From contig NZ_FPBA01000025.1 of assembly GCF_900116515.1 (NCBI RefSeq), forward strand, positions 1 through 64,000: a stretch of 64,000 bases of DNA, read 5' to 3'. The DNA comes from Geodermatophilus amargosae. GTDB lineage: Bacteria; Actinomycetota; Actinomycetes; Mycobacteriales; Geodermatophilaceae. Made by a program: the position numbers and the translations under genes. Numbering within the stretch: position 1 is the first letter of the stretch; every line of letters begins with the position of its first letter. Below are positions 35,213-44,800 of the stretch, piece by piece. The notes under the pieces are model-generated. The model made no database searches, was not told the origin of the DNA, and saw only the letters and a list, made by a program, of their open reading frames with translations.

Positions 35213-36107
35213 CGCTCTCCCTCATCCAGGAGAGCACCAGAGCGGCCAGGCGGTCGGGCACCTGCAGTTGCGGCACGTGCCCGACCGCCGACAGCTCCTC
35301 GTAGCGCCAGGCGGGGCGCGCCTGCGCGACCTCGCGCGCCGCGCTGACGGGGACCAGCCGGTCGCGGTCGCCGTGCACCAGCAGCACCGGCGCGGCCACC
35401 CGGTCCATGGCCGACCGGTACCGGCGCGGGTCGAGGAGGATCCGCAGCAGCGAGCGAGCGGCGGTGAGGAACGCGCGGTCCATCCCGGCGACGTCCTCGC
35501 GCTGCTCGAGCAGGGTCACCGCACGGTCGACCACCGGGGCGGGCAGCTCGTCGGGGTCGACGCCGACCAGCTCGAGCATCGCCCGCACGCGGGTCAGCGG
35601 CGTCGAGCGCGCCCGCCGCAGCGCGAGGAACCGCTCCCCCAGCCCGGGCAGCGCGTAGAGCGCGAAGGTGGCCGCGACGAGCGGGTCCAGCCGGCGCCGG
35701 CCACCGGGGAGCGCCGGATCCAGCAGGACCAGGCCGTGCACCAGGTCGGGTGCGGCCGCGGCGGTGAACAGCGAGATCATCCCGCCCATCGAGTTGCCGA
35801 CCAGGACCACCGGCTCGCCCACGACCTCGCGCAGAAACCGCTGCACGACCTCGACGTTCGCCGGCACGGTGGCGCGGCGCTCCCCCGGCTCGCTGCGGCC
35901 GAACCCGGGCAGGTCGACCGCCCACACCCGGCACGTCGGCGTCAGCAGCGGCGCGAGGAGGTCCCAGTTGCCGTGCGAGCCGCCGAGGCCGTGCACCAGG
36001 ACGACCGCCGGGCCGCCGTCGGCACCGCCGTAGTCGACGACGTGCACCGGGCCCCCCAGGTCGAGGGTCCTGCTCGTCCCCGGTGTCTGTGCCTCGTCCA
36101 CGTCCAC
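35187..36107 (-). CDS. alpha/beta hydrolase
   Basis: A 306-aa alpha/beta hydrolase with VLVHGLGGSHGNWDLL (oxyanion), GNSMGG (nucleophile Ser), HGDRDRLVP (acid) and AVGHVPQLQ (His). A mobile cap follows the fifth strand. Start chosen at GTG (VDVDEAQTPGTSR) because the further upstream frame is Arg-rich and lies in the promoter region of the divergent esterase gene. Substrate unknown. Its 3' end overlaps the acyl-CoA synthetase gene, which is convergent. Confidence 0.82.
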   Translation of the reverse strand: MDVDEAQTPGTSRTLDLGGPVHVVDYGGADGGPAVVLVHGLGGSHGNWDLLAPLLTPTCRVWAVDLPGFGRSEPGERRATVPANVEVVQRFLREVVGEPVVLVGNSMGGMISLFTAAAAPDLVHGLVLLDPALPGGRRRLDPLVAATFALYALPGLGERFLALRRARSTPLTRVRAMLELVGVDPDELPAPVVDRAVTLLEQREDVAGMDRAFLTAARSLLRILLDPRRYRSAMDRVAAPVLLVHGDRDRLVPVSAAREVAQARPAWRYEELSAVGHVPQLQVPDRLAALVLSWMRESVSGRAARS

Positions 36108-36342
36108 CCCGCGGTCCCTCCTGCCGTCCGGACGGCGCCCGTCGTGCCGCCGTCCGTACGGTTCCACGGCCCCCGGGAGCCCGCTCGCGGTGCCCCTGGG
36201 ACCCCTGCGACGGCTGTGGTCTGCACCACATCTGGCACAGCGCGCCGCCGCAGTCAGGTGTGACCGGAGCTCCAGAGTGGTATCCAGCCGGTCGGCGGTC
36301 ACGGGTCAGGCAGAGGCCCCGCCGCGAGCGAGGAGGACGAAC

Positions 36343-37143
36343 GTGGCACGACAGCAGTTCCAGGGTCCGGGTCTGCCCCTGTACGTCACCGAGGTGAGCA
36401 GGGCATTCGCCGACTACGGCCTCTATCTCGCGGCCCGGCCGCTGCTGCCCCGCCTCCCGGCCGGTGACGGGCACCCGGTGCTGGTGCTCCCCGGTCTGAT
36501 GGCCGACGACAGGTCCACGGTGACGCTGCGCCGCGTGCTGCGGCGGCTCGGCTATCGGGTGCACGGCTGGCGCCTGGGCCGCAACATCGGCCCGACCGCC
36601 CAGTGCGTCGAGGGCATGGCCCAGCGGATCGAGGACCTCAGCGACCGCTACGGCCGGCCGATCAGCCTCATCGGGCAGAGCCTGGGCGGCATCTTCGCCC
36701 GCGACCTGGCGCGGAAGGCGCCCGACGCGGTGCGCCAGGTCATCACCCTCGGCAGTCCCTTCGGCCTGCAGTCGGACAGCCAGACCCGCGCCCACAAGGC
36801 GTTCGAGCGCTACTCCCACCTGCACGTGGAGAAGCGCACGCTGCCGCTGGAGAGCGAGTGCGCGCCGCTGCAGATGCCGTCGACGTCGATCTACTCCCAG
36901 CACGACGGGATCGTCGCCTGGCAGGCCTGCCTCGACCGGCTGGGGCCGCAGGCGGAGAACATCGCCGTCTACGCCAGCCACCTGGGCATGGGCCACAACC
37001 CGGCGGTCATCTACGCGGTCGCCGACCGGCTCGCGCAGCCCGAGGGCACCTGGCGGCCGTTCCGCGCCCCCTTGGCCCTGCGCCCGGCCTTCCCGCGCCC
37101 CGACGTCCCGCGGCACGACTTCCGCCCCGCCGCGGCTGCCTGA
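36343..37143 (+). CDS. esterase/lipase-like alpha/beta hydrolase
   Basis: A 266-aa hydrolase related to PGAP1/lipase-type esterases. VLVLPGLMADDRSTVTLR, then GQSLGGIFARDLAR with the nucleophile Ser, ITLGSPFG, SIYSQHDGIVAW with the acid, and a late His in ASHLGMGHNPAV. A strong ribosome site GAGGAGGACGAAC precedes the GTG start. No signal peptide. A perfect 19-bp inverted repeat lies 14 bp after the stop. Confidence 0.85.
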   Translation: MARQQFQGPGLPLYVTEVSRAFADYGLYLAARPLLPRLPAGDGHPVLVLPGLMADDRSTVTLRRVLRRLGYRVHGWRLGRNIGPTAQCVEGMAQRIEDLSDRYGRPISLIGQSLGGIFARDLARKAPDAVRQVITLGSPFGLQSDSQTRAHKAFERYSHLHVEKRTLPLESECAPLQMPSTSIYSQHDGIVAWQACLDRLGPQAENIAVYASHLGMGHNPAVIYAVADRLAQPEGTWRPFRAPLALRPAFPRPDVPRHDFRPAAAA

Positions 37144-37157
37144 CAGACGCCTCTTGT

Positions 37158-37200
37158 CGACCTGGGGTCGTCTCGACCTCTTCGAGACGACCCCAGGTCG
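37158..37200. terminator. perfect 19-bp inverted repeat, convergent terminator
   Basis: Arms CGACCTGGGGTCGTCTCGA and TCGAGACGACCCCAGGTCG are perfectly complementary with a 5-nt loop (CCTCT), between the rightward esterase gene and the leftward FEDQYVELLP gene. Confidence 0.85.
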
Positions 37201-37258
37201 GCACCCGGCACGGCACACGCCACAGCAGCCGGAGACGGCGTCGGCCCAGTCCGCTTCG

Positions 37259-38185
37259 TCAGCGGCAGGGCCTCCACCCAGAGCCACCCCAGGCTGCGCC
37301 GTGTCCCTCCGAGCTGCCCCCGTGCCCGTGACCGCCGGCGTCACCATCACCGGGCTCCGGTCCGGTGGCCACCGGCGTGACCTCCTCGCCGGGAACGACC
37401 GGAGCCGCCTCGACAGGGGTGGCCGCGGAGGCAGCCTCGGCACCGGTGGCTGCGGGGGCGACCTCCTCACCCGGGCCGACCGGCGTGGCCTCGGCACCGG
37501 AGACCGCGGGGGCGACCTCCCCGCCGGCGACCGCCGGGATGGCCTCCTCGCCGGACACGACCGGCGCGGCCTCGGCACCGGAGACCGCCGGGACGGCCCC
37601 CGCACCGGTGGCGACGGACGCGGTCTCACCGCCGGAGGCGACCGGGACGACCTCGGCACCGGTAGCCACAGGGGCGACCTCGGCACCGACAGCCACGGGA
37701 GCGGCCTCCTCGCCGGAGACGGTCGGCGCCACCTCAGCGCCCTCGGTCACCGGCGCCACCTCGGCGCCCTCGGTCACCGGGGCGACCTCCAAGCCCTCGG
37801 TCACCGGCGCCACCTCGGCGCCGGAGACGACCGGCGCCACCTCCTCACCGGCGGGAACCAGGACGACCTGCGCACCGGCGGGCACCACGACGACCTCCCC
37901 ACCGGAGAGAGTCTCCGGTGCAGCCGGCTCGACGCCGACTCCCGCACCACCCGTGCCCCCGGTGCCTCCGTCGCCGCCTGATGCGTCGGCCGTCACGGCG
38001 CCGGTCCCCATGGTGACGATGGTCAGCGTGTCGACGGTGGAGTTGTTGAGGACCAGCACGGTGCCGGAGATGGCGGTGGCGACCGCCTGTCCGCCCGCTC
38101 CACCGTCCCCGCCGAGTCCTCCGAGACCGAGGGACTGCATGGTGGTGCGCGCCGGCAGCAGTTCCACGTACTGATCCTCGAACAC
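37259..38185 (-). CDS. FEDQYVELLP-leader protein D, long form with 9-residue repeats
   Basis: A 308-aa relative of the three small FEDQYVELLP proteins at 45.2-46.3 kb. It starts from GTG with AGGAGG 5 nt upstream and reads (M)FEDQYVELLPARTTMQ, identical to the small paralogues B and C, then a Gly-rich stretch GGLGGDGGAGG. A strand-like segment and another Gly run follow. From about residue 105 it changes into some 17 imperfect 9-residue repeats of the form GAEVAPVTE, and ends in a His/Gly-rich tail with a Cys two residues from the end. No Sec signal or membrane helix is seen. It sits about 3 kb from the lipoprotein/enzyme operon, across the Hsp70-YVTN gene. Function unknown; probably a substrate of the M50-cyclotransferase protein. 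Confidence 0.7.
   Translation of the reverse strand: MFEDQYVELLPARTTMQSLGLGGLGGDGGAGGQAVATAISGTVLVLNNSTVDTLTIVTMGTGAVTADASGGDGGTGGTGGAGVGVEPAAPETLSGGEVVVVPAGAQVVLVPAGEEVAPVVSGAEVAPVTEGLEVAPVTEGAEVAPVTEGAEVAPTVSGEEAAPVAVGAEVAPVATGAEVVPVASGGETASVATGAGAVPAVSGAEAAPVVSGEEAIPAVAGGEVAPAVSGAEATPVGPGEEVAPAATGAEAASAATPVEAAPVVPGEEVTPVATGPEPGDGDAGGHGHGGSSEGHGAAWGGSGWRPCR
37360..37870. repeat. imperfect 27-bp (9-residue) tandem repeats
   Basis: About 17 degenerate units coding for sequences such as GAEVAPVTE, GAEVAPVAT and GEEVAPAAT. The most regular run, EVAPVTEGA repeated, is near 37740-37800. Confidence 0.8.
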
Positions 38186-38726
38186 GAGCGCCTCCTGGTG
38201 GCCGGTCTCGACGATTGCCGCGGGCGCGGGAAACGCTCCGTGCAGGAGCGCAGAAATCAACGACGGGCGTTCTCCCGCCATTTCGGTCCCCCGTCCCCGC
38301 TTCGGTGGACCGACATTCTCAGGCGGTATGGCAATCGGCAAGTCACGCTTCGGTGAAGGGACGAGCTCGCGCAGTGCGCGGACCGACTCAGGGGACCGGC
38401 GGCGCGTTCCGACACGCATTCGGCCGATCGACCACCGGAGCCTCGAGTTCACTGTGCGGGGTCGGACCTGCACTTCTCGTGCTGGAAATTCCTGGTCAAT
38501 CTGCCGCGACACGGTCTAGGGCTGGCCCCGAGAATGGGACTCGGACGATTCTCGCGCACCGTCGGGAGAGCGTGACCTCATACCTGCGTATGGGTCGACG
38601 TCGATACACGACGTCGTTGTCGGCACGTTCTCCTGGCCGGCAGGGCTTCCCGGTGCCGAGGGGCCGTGGTCTGTCGCTAGGGTCTGGGCCCTCTCAGGGG
38701 CACCCGCCCCCGCAGGAGGGAGTCCG
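38186..38726. other. divergent intergenic region, no gene seen
   Basis: About 540 bp between the long leader protein and the Hsp70-YVTN gene. Open frames here are not convincing: codon use is poor and there is no family similarity. It must hold two divergent promoters. GC is visibly lower in parts, for example around 38310-38360. Confidence 0.55.
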
Positions 38727-41225
38727 GTGGGTCACAGCCTCGGGATCGACCTCGGGACGACGTTCGTCGCCGCCGCCGTAGCGGACGACGACCGCCTCGA
38801 GACAGTCCCCCTGGGGGACACGTCGGCGGTGGCGCACGCCGCGGTGCGCGTCGGCGAGGACGGCTCGATCGCCAGTGGGGACGCCGCCGCCCGCCGGGCC
38901 GTCAGTGACCCGGACCGGGTCGCCCGCGACCTCAAACGCCGCCTCGGGGACCCGACACCGGTGGTGCTCGGCGGCGTGTCGTTCCCGGTGACCACGCTCC
39001 TGGGCGCGCTGCTGCGCGACGTGCTCGCCCGGGCCGTCGAGGTCTCCAAGGGTGGACCCGACACCGTCGTGCTCACCCACCCCGCCCACTGGGGGCCGCT
39101 GCAGTGCCGGGCCCTGGCCGACGTCGCCGCCGCCGCCGACCTGACCCGGTACTCGACCGCCACCGAGCCGGAGGCCGCCGCGGCGTACCACGGGACCAAC
39201 CGCCCCCCCGAGGACGGCGGGATCCTCGCCGTCTACGACCTCGGCGGGGGCACCTTCGATGCGACCGTCCTGCGCCACACACCGGACGGGACCGAGGTGC
39301 TGGGGGTCCCGGACGGCATCGAACGCCTCGGCGGCCGCGACTTCGACGACGCCGTCCTCGGGTACGTGGACGCCGTCGCCGGCGGGGTCCTGCACCGGCT
39401 CGACCTGAGCGACGCCCGGACCCGCGTGGCCCTGGCCCGGTTGCGCCAGGACTGCACCGATGCGAAGGAGGCCCTCTCGTTCGACACGGAGGCGACCATC
39501 CCCGTGTTCCTCCCCGGCCAGCACCTGCAGGTCCGGCTCACCCGCGAGGAGTTCGAGGGCCTGATCCGGGTCCCGGTGGAGTCCACGCTCCATGCTCTGG
39601 GCCGGACGCTGCGGACGGCGGACGTGACGCCGGACAGGCTCTCCGCGGTGCTGCTGACCGGCGGCTCCGCGCAGATCCCGCTGATCGCCGAGATGGTGTC
39701 CCAGGAGTTCGGCTGCCCCGCCGTCGTGGCCGCCCACCCGAGACACGCCGTGGCGCTCGGGGCCGCCGTCCTCGCCCGACGCCGGGCCGGGACGGGCCCG
39801 GAGGGGCCCACCGGGATCCTCGCTGCGCGCCCGGAGGAGACCCGCACGGCCACCGTCGCTGCTCCGGCCGCGCAGCGCAGCCGGCCGGTGGTGGCGGGCT
39901 CCTCGCCGGTGGGGTCGTCGCCGGCGGGGTCGTCGCCGGTCGAGGCCGCGCCCGCGGCACCGGGACCCGGGACCCCGCCGGCCGAGCCGGGCCCTCCGTC
40001 CCCGTCGGCTGCGCCGTACCCCACGGCCGGCGCCACGACGTCCGGCCTCCCGGGAGGAGGGACCACCCCCACCGGTGCGGACCCCGCCTCGCCGGCGTCG
40101 AAGGCGGAGGCGGGACCGGCGGAGGAGCCGAAGGGGCCACCCGCCCTGCTGGCGGTCGTGGTCCTGGTCCTGGTGAGCCTGCTCGGGATCGCGGTGCTGA
40201 TGACGGGCCGCGACGCGGCGAGCGGTCGGGACGACGCCGGCGCGACTCCGACGGCCTCGGACACGGCCGGGGTCACGCTCCCGGAGCCGGCCGCCTTCGC
40301 CCCGGTGGCAGCGAGCGCGTCGGTGCCGTCGACGGCCGGCACCGTCCCGGTCGGTGAGACGCCGGGCTACGCCGTCGCCTCGCCCGACGGCCGCCGGCTC
40401 TACGTCGCCCAGCGCGCGGCCGGGACCATCGCGGTGGTCGACACCGCGGTCGACCGGGTGGTCACGACCATCGACGTCCCGTCCGGCCCGCCGCAGTACC
40501 TGACCCTCTCGCCGGACGGCACCCGCGCCTACGTGAGCGTCTGGGACGACGACCGGACCGTTGCGGCGGTCAGCGTGCTGGACACGATCACCGGCGAGGT
40601 CGTGGCCACCGTTCCGATGCGCAGCCGCCCGTACGTGTCGGCGGTCAGCCCGGACGGGGCCGAGCTGTACGTCCCCAACCACGACTCCGCCGTCCTCTCG
40701 GTCGTCGACACGCGGACGGCGTCGCTGGTCGCCGAGGTCGACGTCCCGCCCAACCCGCACTGGGTGGAGCTGACGCCCGACGGCGCGCGCGCCTACGTCG
40801 CCGACCACGACTCGAACGTCGTCGCGGTCGTGGACACGGCAACCGACACCGTCGTCGACGAGGTGCCGGTCGGGACCAGCCCGCACAGCGTGGCCGTGCA
40901 CCGGTCCCGGCCGCTGGTGGCCACCGTCAACTTCGACGCGGCCTCGGTCTCGGTGATCGACACCGACCGCGACGAGGTCGTGGCCACCGTCCCGGTCGGC
41001 GAGGGGCCGCAGGACGTCACCTGGTCGGTCGACGGCCGCTTCGCCTACGTCACCAACGTCCGCGACAGCACGCTGTCGGTCGTGAGCGCCGAGGACTTCA
41101 GCGTCACCGCGACCATCCCGACCGGGATGTCGCCGACGTCGGTCACCGTGCTCCCCGACGGCCGCAAGGGGTACGTCAGCGACCTCGACAGCGGCACGCT
41201 GACCGTCCTCGACCTCACCGGGTGA
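38727..41225 (+). CDS. Hsp70-type ATPase fused to membrane helix and YVTN beta-propeller
   Basis: An 832-aa protein. Residues 1-355 form an Hsp70/actin-like nucleotide-binding domain with GIDLGTTFVAAAV, VYDLGGGTFDATVL and LLTGGSAQIPLI. The Hsp70 substrate-binding domain is absent. A Pro/Ala/Ser linker (about 365-465) leads to one membrane helix (LLAVVVLVLVSLLGIAVLM). The extracytoplasmic part (about 530-832) is a seven-bladed YVTN-type propeller; blades end in units such as VVDTAVDRVV, VLDTITGEVV and VIDTDRDEVV. This architecture suggests that ATP state inside is coupled to a ligand or surface protein outside. Start is GTG after GGAGGGAG. It converges with the lipoprotein gene, 18 bp apart. 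Confidence 0.85.
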   Translation: MGHSLGIDLGTTFVAAAVADDDRLETVPLGDTSAVAHAAVRVGEDGSIASGDAAARRAVSDPDRVARDLKRRLGDPTPVVLGGVSFPVTTLLGALLRDVLARAVEVSKGGPDTVVLTHPAHWGPLQCRALADVAAAADLTRYSTATEPEAAAAYHGTNRPPEDGGILAVYDLGGGTFDATVLRHTPDGTEVLGVPDGIERLGGRDFDDAVLGYVDAVAGGVLHRLDLSDARTRVALARLRQDCTDAKEALSFDTEATIPVFLPGQHLQVRLTREEFEGLIRVPVESTLHALGRTLRTADVTPDRLSAVLLTGGSAQIPLIAEMVSQEFGCPAVVAAHPRHAVALGAAVLARRRAGTGPEGPTGILAARPEETRTATVAAPAAQRSRPVVAGSSPVGSSPAGSSPVEAAPAAPGPGTPPAEPGPPSPSAAPYPTAGATTSGLPGGGTTPTGADPASPASKAEAGPAEEPKGPPALLAVVVLVLVSLLGIAVLMTGRDAASGRDDAGATPTASDTAGVTLPEPAAFAPVAASASVPSTAGTVPVGETPGYAVASPDGRRLYVAQRAAGTIAVVDTAVDRVVTTIDVPSGPPQYLTLSPDGTRAYVSVWDDDRTVAAVSVLDTITGEVVATVPMRSRPYVSAVSPDGAELYVPNHDSAVLSVVDTRTASLVAEVDVPPNPHWVELTPDGARAYVADHDSNVVAVVDTATDTVVDEVPVGTSPHSVAVHRSRPLVATVNFDAASVSVIDTDRDEVVATVPVGEGPQDVTWSVDGRFAYVTNVRDSTLSVVSAEDFSVTATIPTGMSPTSVTVLPDGRKGYVSDLDSGTLTVLDLTG

Positions 41226-41243
41226 CCTGCTCCCCCGTCCCGT

Positions 41244-41810
41244 TCAGCGGAGCGAGGCGGTGAAGTCCACGCTGTCGCTGCCGACGGTCCGGCACTCGAG
41301 GTCCAGCGGGCCCGACGAGACGCGCTGCCCGGGCGCACAGGAGACGTCCACCTCCCCCACGCGCAGGCGTGCCCGGCCGTCCTGCACCCCGAGGTAGGAG
41401 ATCGTCGTCCCGAGCACGGTCGCGCTCGAACCGCTGCCCGCCAGCGTCACGGAGCACGTGTTGCCGGAGCAGGACACGCGGCTCACCGAGGAGGATCCGG
41501 CCGAGGCGGTCGCGGTGGCTGCGGCCGAGGCACTCGCCCCGGGAGAGCCCGGCGCGCCAGGAGAACCGGAGGCGCCAGGAGAACCGGAGGCGCCGGCAGA
41601 CCCAGAGGCGTCGGCAGACCCGGGAGAGCCGGAACCCCCGGAGGCGGCCGCACCGGTGGACGCCCGGGAGTTGCCGGAGTCGGCGGAGCCCGAGCAGGCG
41701 GTCAGCAGGACGAGCAGCAGCACCCCGGCGAGGGCGCCGGAGCAGGGCGGCGCGACGCGGCGTCCCCGCGGCCGCCGGCGGTACGGCAGGCACCCGGGGT
41801 CGGAGATCAC
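41244..41810 (-). CDS. lipoprotein of the M50-cyclotransferase operon
   Basis: A 188-aa lipoprotein of unknown function. The signal peptide ends with the lipobox LTAC (Cys39). A Ser/Gly/Ala/Pro linker of about 65 residues with GSPGASGSPGA-type repeats follows. The C-terminal domain of about 80 residues has four Cys (RVSCSGNTCSV, DVSCAPG, LECRTV) that could form two disulfides outside the membrane. Start is GTG with GGAGG 8 nt upstream. It begins 38 bp after the stop of the large enzyme gene, so the two are probably co-transcribed. Confidence 0.75.
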   Translation of the reverse strand: MISDPGCLPYRRRPRGRRVAPPCSGALAGVLLLVLLTACSGSADSGNSRASTGAAASGGSGSPGSADASGSAGASGSPGASGSPGAPGSPGASASAAATATASAGSSSVSRVSCSGNTCSVTLAGSGSSATVLGTTISYLGVQDGRARLRVGEVDVSCAPGQRVSSGPLDLECRTVGSDSVDFTASLR

Positions 41811-41848
41811 ACGCTCCACCTCCAGTCGGTCAGGTGACGATCCCGCGG

Positions 41849-44800
41849 TCACATGGGGGTGAGCCGGACCCGGAAGGAGACCGGCCAGAGCTTGCCGGTG
41901 AGCAGGTACTCGTCGTCCCCGAGCGCCGCCATCCCGTTGAGCACGGCATCGGGGTCGGTGCGTCGCTGCGGGTCCAGCAGGCCGGCCGCGTTGACCACCG
42001 CGGTCACCGCTCCGGTGTCCGGGTCGATGCGGACCAGCTCGTCGGTCTGCCACACGTTGGCCCACACCTCACCACCGATGCACTCGAGCTCGTTGAGCCG
42101 GGTCACCGGGGTCCCCCGCAGTGTCACGGCGACACTGCCCGTCTCGGCGAAGGTGTCCGGGTCGTGGAAGTACAGCCGGTCACTGCCGTCGCTGCGCACC
42201 AGCCGCGCGCCGTCGGCGCACAGTCCCCATCCCTCACCGACCAGCGGCAGCTGCCGACGCAGCGTGAGGGTGGCGCGGTCCCACTCGAGCACCACGCCGT
42301 CGCGCCAGGTGAGCTGCCAGACGCTGTCCCCCGCCACCGTGACGCCCTCGCCGAACACCTGCCCGGGCAGCGGGACGGCCCGCAGCACCTCGCCGGTCTC
42401 CGGATCGAGCTCGCGCAGCTCGGACCGGCCCTCGAGGCCCGTGCCCTCGTAGAGCACGTCGCCGTCCAGCTCCAGACCCTGGGTGAAGGCCGCCGGGTCG
42501 TGCGGCACCTCGGCCAGCACCTCCGCCCGCAGCACCGGCACCTCGGGGTCGGAGGCCGACGCCACCGTCGACCGGCTGGTCAGGTACTGCTCCGCGGCCT
42601 GTGGGGAGGCCGCGGGCACGAAGAGCGCGCCGACGAGCACCAGGAGGAAGGCAGGCGCCACGAGAGCCGTCCGCACCAGCGGGTGCGGACGCTCCGCCGC
42701 GCGCCGCCGTACCAGCGCGTGGACGGCCAGGGCGGCGAGCACGGCCGCGGCACAGACGGCCAGCGGGAGGACCGCCACGGCACCCCGCGCCGGGAGGAGC
42801 GCCACCACGACCAGCGACCCCAGCACCACCGCCGCCCACCGCAGCTCGCGCATGGTCGCCACCGCGGCGACGACGAGCAGCGCGGCGACCACGAGCACCT
42901 GCTGCTCGGGGAGGGAGAGCACGGTCCCTGCGCGCGTGCGCAGCAGCACCGGGGCGACCAGTGCGGTCAGGACGGTAACCCCGAACGCCGCGACGGCCAG
43001 CGGCGTCCACCAGCGCACGGGCGCCGGACCCGCTCCCCGGCGGACCACCACCAGGACGGCGGCCACGGACAGGGGGATGCCCAGCAACGGTGCCGTCGCG
43101 ATGCCCACCGCCACCGCCACCGCGCCCACCCCGCCCAGGAGCCGGTGCAGGAGCTGCACCCGCCCGTCGCGGTCGTCGTCCCGGTCGCGAGCGGCCAGCG
43201 CCAGGGCGGTGCCGCCCGCGGCCACCCAGGCGGCCCCGACCACGGCCGGCCCCAGGGTGGCCAGGGTGGTCACGGCCGGGCCCATGGCGGTCACCGCCGC
43301 CAGCGGGACGGCGACGGCCACGGGCCGCCAGTGGTGGACGACGGAGACCAGCAGCAGGCAGGTGACCAGGACGAGGACGGACAGGACGGCCAGCTCGCGG
43401 CCGCCGCTGAGGACGTCGGGGTGCCGGTCGAAGGCACCGGTCAGTCCGGCGTAGGCGGCCAGCTGGTCCCGCACGACCGCCTCGCCCGGGCCCACGTCCG
43501 ACGCGGCCGCGCGCCCCACGTCCAGCGCACCCGCCGCGCTGGCACTGATCCGGGCCTCGGCCGGGGACAGCGGCGCCGACAGGGCCACCGCGGTCACGCG
43601 CAGGACCAGCGCTGCCCCGAGCAGGCCGAGCCCCACGGGCACGGCCCAGCGGCGAGCCGCCGTCCACCGGCCGGGTGCAGCCCACGTCCACCCCCAGGAC
43701 ACGACGATGCCGCGCAGGAGTGTCCAGAACATGCCGAGGATCAGGACCATGCCCACCCAGGGCACGAGGAACAGGACCAGCTGGAACACGCTCAGGACGA
43801 CCCTGGGGAGGTCCCCCTGACCCAGGGCGCGCTGCATCTCGTCGCCGTACGCGAGCGCGGCCTGCCACACCACCGGGAGCACCCGGGGGAGGACGAGGAG
43901 GAGGACGACCAGGTAGTACGCGAGCACCGGGACGGCGACCGCCACCCACAGGACGATCAGCCGGCGCGCCCGGGGCCGCAGCGCCTTCAACCGCGGGTCC
44001 GCCGGCCGGCCGGGCACCAGGCTCTTGAGCACCGGCCCGACGTAGCCGAACAGGTCCGGCACCCCGACGAGGTCGGCGAGCATGTAGTAGCCGTCGAACC
44101 GGAGCAGGGGCAGGAACTGGCGGGTCGTCTCCAGGTGCATGGCGAAGACCGCCAGCAGCAACCAGGCCTGCCCGGTGCCGAGGTAGGCCAGGCCCACCGC
44201 GGTCATGACGATGGCGTTGAAGTAGACGCCGCCCAGGTCGGTGCGCAGGCGCCCGACCCGGCTGAGGCGGTAGGAGTCGGTGACCGTGCTGTAGAAGGCC
44301 GGCCAGACCAGGTAGATCCCGACCCCCATGGCGCCCGGGCGCGCGCCGCCGAACCGGCAGGCAGCGGTGTGGCCGCACTCATGGAACCCCCCGGAGAGGA
44401 GGACGAGCGCGAGCAGCAGGAGGGTGAGGCCGGGGTGGTGGACGAACTGCGTCACGCTCGCCGTGAGCCGGCCCACGAGGTCGCCCTGGGCGAGGATCGC
44501 GACGTCGACGGCCACGAACGCGGCCACCGCCGCCATCCACACCGGACGCAGGAAGAGGGGGCGGAACAGCACGGCGATGCGCCGGGCGATCCGTTCCGGG
44601 ACGAGGTCCACGCGGTACCGCAGCCCCAGCAGCGGGTCGGCACGCACCGGAGGGGGAGCCGCGCCCTCGTTGCCGGCCCCAGTGGGCTCCGGGGCGACGA
44701 GCCCGACGGGGCGGAGGCGCTCGTCGACGAGGTACAGGACCTGCTCGGCGGTGAGCTCCCGGCCCAGCCGCGCGCTCAGGTCGGCTGCGACCTGCCCGAC

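Noticed and set aside
38186..38512. Longer N-terminus for the long FEDQYVELLP protein, starting at 38512
   Set aside because: The GTG at 38185 has AGGAGG at proper spacing and aligns with the starts of three paralogues; the extension looks non-coding.
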